From: Knoxdaviesia capensis
Lineage: Eukaryota > Ascomycota > Sordariomycetes > Microascales > Gondwanamycetaceae
Direction of reading: 5' to 3'
Assembly (NCBI GenBank): GCA_001510575.1
Contig: LNGK01000002.1
Span: 2,406,144-2,470,143 of the forward strand
Length of the DNA stretch: 64,000 nt
Shown: in pieces, positions 61,222 through 64,000 of the stretch
Position numbering within the stretch: position 1 is the stretch's first letter
Layout: each line of letters begins with the position of its first letter
Made by a program: the position numbers and the translations under genes
The notes under the pieces: generated by a model
The model's input: the letters and a program-made list of their open reading frames with translations, nothing else
The model's database searches: none
Told to the model about the DNA's origin: nothing

Positions 61222-61242
61222 TCTCTCTCTCTCTCTCTCTCT
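61222..61242. repeat. CT microsatellite
   Basis: Uninterrupted CT dinucleotide run in pyrimidine-rich surroundings. Confidence 0.85.
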
Positions 61243-61460
61243 ATCTTCTCCCACCAGCCTCGAGATACATACTGCTGTGCTGCGGTTGCCAGTGTTGCCC
61301 GCTGAGCTCCTCGGTCAGTCGAATCTGCCCGCTTTTGGCGTAGGACTTCACATCGACGACCAAGAGAGTGTGTGTCTCGTGTCTGTCTGGGAGAGGGGTG
61401 CCACGTCTGTCTAACGCTGGAGGGTAGTAAACTGGGTATCCTATCGCCAGCCATGTCCCC

Positions 61461-61516
61461 CACCACCACCACTACTACAACTACTACTACAACTACTACT
61501 ACTACTACTACTACAG

Positions 61517-61547
<31 letters not shown>
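61461..61547. repeat. ACC/ACT trinucleotide repeat
   Basis: Roughly 29 triplets of mainly ACT, with ACC at the ends and a few ACA/GCT interruptions. In one frame it codes poly-Thr, in the opposite frame poly-Ser, which explains the apparent Thr- and Ser-run reading frames here. Confidence 0.9.
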
Positions 61548-61999
61548 CAGCTATTTTTAACCTTCTTCTTCCTGACCGAGACAGCTTCCCAGAACAAGAC
61601 ACCGAGACGCCACCACACGCGGAAACGGAGAGACGCACCCGGCCACAGCATGCATGCCGTGCTCTGGTCTTGCTTCCTTTTCGGCTCCGCGTTTCCTGCT
61701 GGTTCGACTGGACTGGGGCCCGCAGCCAGCTTCTTCCTGCTTCTGGCCCATTCAATCTGCCGCCCACCGACCGAGAGTATCATGCAGCAGAAGAATGTCT
61801 GTGTGTGGCCGCGTCTCCGAAATGAAGCAAACAGCTCTATGCTATGCTTTTGTCCACACGAGACCGAAAAAAAACGATGATGTCACCGGGCTGGGATGAC
61901 AGCTGTAAACAATTCCCACTCACTCTGTTCCTTCTCCTCCTTTCTTTGGCTGTCTGCCTTCTTCTCTCGAGGATCCCACTGAAGAGTGGCTCCCCCTCT

Positions 62000-62521
62000 C
62001 AGCCGCTATCTCCATTAGTCCTTCATCACAGGCTGGCTCGCCTCGTTCCAATCTGATCTTGCCTGTATACTCCATGTCTGCTCCGACATCTTATGCCGAG
62101 CCCTGAACGCCGTGTCTGGCCGGGGCTTGTTTCGCGCTTCAAACTATCGGCCATTTGTTCCATCCACTCGTCCATTCTTTCCCTGCAATTGACACATCTT
62201 CCCCATCCGGCCTGTGCTTCTTCACAGCCTCTTCGGTATAGTATCACAGCATCTCTATCTCTCTGTCTGCCTTCCCTCCATTCCATCCCCTCTAATCTCT
62301 CGTTTTCACACAATTACACACGCCTGGTTGGCCGTCTTCTGGCCGGACCCGGCCGTTCCACTCTGTTTCGTGACCTCTCTAGCCCACCCACCAACTCCCA
62401 CACGCACGTGCCCCTATGGTATGCGTCTTGGTGATTCCCTCCCAGTTTTCCGCCCGATTTTGAGGCCGGACTCGTTGCTTTCCTCGGTGAGCCAGCTGCT
62501 ACGTTCCATCGTCTGTTGTAT

Positions 62522-62558
<37 letters not shown>

Positions 62559-64000
62559 GCAAAGCAAAGCAAAGCACACGCCTGTGGCAAGGCGAATGGT
62601 GTTTTGCCCCCCCCCCCTCTCTTCCCCTCTGCACGGAAATGTGCGAGATGAGGCTACAGGACACTTCCCAATCGGCTGCTCTCCTGTCGCCGCCCTCAAC
62701 TTCTTGAGATGGTCTAGTCCCCCCAAGCTTCGGCGTTGACTCACATCGACTGGTTTGCTTTTCCCACATGTCCTTCTCGATGCCTCTCTGCATCTCAATG
62801 GTGCTCTATCTTTATCTGGATTTACGTCACGGCCACTCTCATCCATTCCTGTTCCCTCCTGCATCGGCCATTGTTTGCACACTTGTCCACGCCCTGTGAA
62901 CAATCGCGGGATGCGCCTTATCGTTATCTCGGTGTCCAGCGCCCCTTCGTCCGTGCTTCCCCATTTTGTCGGGGTCATCAGCCTCTCTTCCAAGCCCAGT
63001 CATTTGAACCCCAAATAGTCGCGCGTATCTGTATTTCCACAGGAAACTCCTGTCCTCTTCCCCCCACAAGAAAGAAAATCGGAATTTAGCCCGGAATAGC
63101 TGTGATCTTGACGGGGTTTCTACCCTTCCAAGCTTTCCACTTTGGTTTTTTGGGCTTTATGTTTATTTTATTTTATTTATAAATCTGCATTTTTGTCAAT
63201 CTTTCTCTCTCAGCCCTCTCTCATCACTCTCTCCCACTCTCCTCTTCCCCCCAACTTCATTCCTGCCTCCCCCGTCCTCCGGCCCCGGATTTCTCAGTCC
63301 GGGGCCGGAGGCAAATGAAAGGCAGCCCAAAAAAAAAGATACCCACCCCCCAAAGCTGGACCTGAGCCCAGTTTGCCCCCAAAGCAAAACAATCCCACTT
63401 ACATGCCTCGGCTGCACTCTGTCTCTCTCTCCCTCCCCAAGTGACTGGTAGAGTAGGCATTCTTAGCCCTAATATCGCTCTTGCTCGCAGTCGCGCCAAA
63501 CCGCATACTTCCTAAACCCACTGCGAACCCCCTTTCATGCCATCCATCTCGACATACCTTTGTATCTGCTGCAGTAGTCTGTCTCCCAGCCTCACCAGCT
63601 GCGGCCATGCATCCGCTCTACCTACTCTTCTCTGTCTTTTCTCCCGTTTCTGTGCATTTGCACGCCCCCTCCACCACCCATCACCGCCGCCCCGTCCCCA
63701 TTGTGTTGCTGCTGTGCATACACAGACCTCTCCCGAAAATCGGATGGGTGTGTCAGGCAGATCTTGTTCCCATCCCATCCCACGGTGTCCGCTGATATCC
63801 GGGACCCCAGAGCTACTTCTTTCTCGTCTCTCTCTCTCTCTCTCTCTCCCTCCGGCAAGGCGCTTCCACCGAGTGATTGCACCTATCTACCACACCGCCC
63901 TCCTTGTTGCCATCCCCATCCCCCAATCTCGCTCGCTTCCCGCCCTCCATTCCGCTGCCTCTTGCGTCCATCCAATGTAGTGCTCTGGCTATGCCGCGGT
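62000..64000 (+). promoter_or_regulatory. Pyrimidine-rich region reaching the window end: probable leader/promoter of a plus-strand gene beyond it
   Basis: The plus strand is dominated by C and T, with little coding character, up to the last base. In this genome such pyrimidine-rich stretches directly precede plus-strand genes (see upstream of igo1 and iec3). A CA run (62,523-62,555) and a TC run (63,826-63,848) are included. No start codon in a convincing frame is seen before the end. Confidence 0.4.

Larger units (their letters stand above)
48901..61999. other. 13-kb stretch without a recognisable gene
   Basis: I read both strands for conserved domains, splice-linked coding blocks and tRNA boxes and found none I would defend. 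The longest open frames (199 codons at 49,660-50,259 on +; 175 at 51,554-52,081 on -; 187 at 55,473-56,036 on -) have no known motifs, and some run through homopolymers. The known genes of this window use mostly G or C at third codon positions; nothing here shows that pattern at length. Confidence 0.5.

Noticed and set aside
61461..61547. Poly-Thr or poly-Ser protein
   Set aside because: The frames consist of a trinucleotide microsatellite plus unrelated flanks.

Overview
The window is filamentous-fungal (Pezizomycotina) chromosomal DNA. The first 26 kb carry the signature of repeat-induced point mutation (RIP), which is restricted to these fungi. The genes have short introns with GTATGT-type donors and CTAAC/CTGAC branch sites. 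The gene set and GC-rich third codon positions would suit Eurotiales (Aspergillus/Penicillium type); that order-level guess is weak.

Region 1 (1-26,122) is a nest of dead LTR retrotransposons in which CpA/TpG is almost absent while CpG is common. The outer element, here called H, is a Ty3/gypsy retrotransposon coded on the minus strand, about 6.4 kb once its insertions are subtracted. The left edge of the window lies inside its left LTR and its right LTR ends at about 26,122. Its pol is interrupted by two copies of a second Ty3/gypsy element, E (about 9.85 kb each): E1 on + (1,801-11,648) and E2 on - (12,563-22,409). They lie in inverted orientation with 914 bp of H pol between them. Each E copy has 282-283 bp LTRs and a 5-bp target duplication. 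The RT and RNase H frames of H continue across both junctions when an insertion plus one target copy is skipped, which shows the order of insertion. E carries gag, pol and an extra open region downstream of integrase.

Region 2 (26,123-43,932) is normal DNA with five genes supported by the sequence. They are an endosulfine (Igo1/ENSA type, +), a MYG1-family nuclease (-), the INO80 subunit Iec3 (+), NADP-dependent isocitrate dehydrogenase (-) and a C2H2 zinc-finger protein (-). igo1/MYG1 and iec3/idpA are convergent pairs; MYG1 and iec3 are divergent and share a 717-bp promoter with a TCACGTG motif. The genes do not form a pathway or cluster: they cover cell-cycle/quiescence signalling, nucleolytic RNA processing, chromatin remodelling and NADPH/2-oxoglutarate supply. 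A 7.8-kb stretch between idpA and the zinc-finger gene holds no gene I can support.

Region 3 (43,933-64,000) is at least 20 kb with no recognisable coding gene. It has many microsatellites and homopolymer tracts. Its left part is purine-rich on + (pyrimidine-rich for the minus-strand zinc-finger gene) and its right end is pyrimidine-rich on +. I read it as a very long divergent regulatory/leader region between the zinc-finger gene and a plus-strand gene beyond the window; this is inference.

No rRNA, convincing tRNA or CRISPR array was seen.
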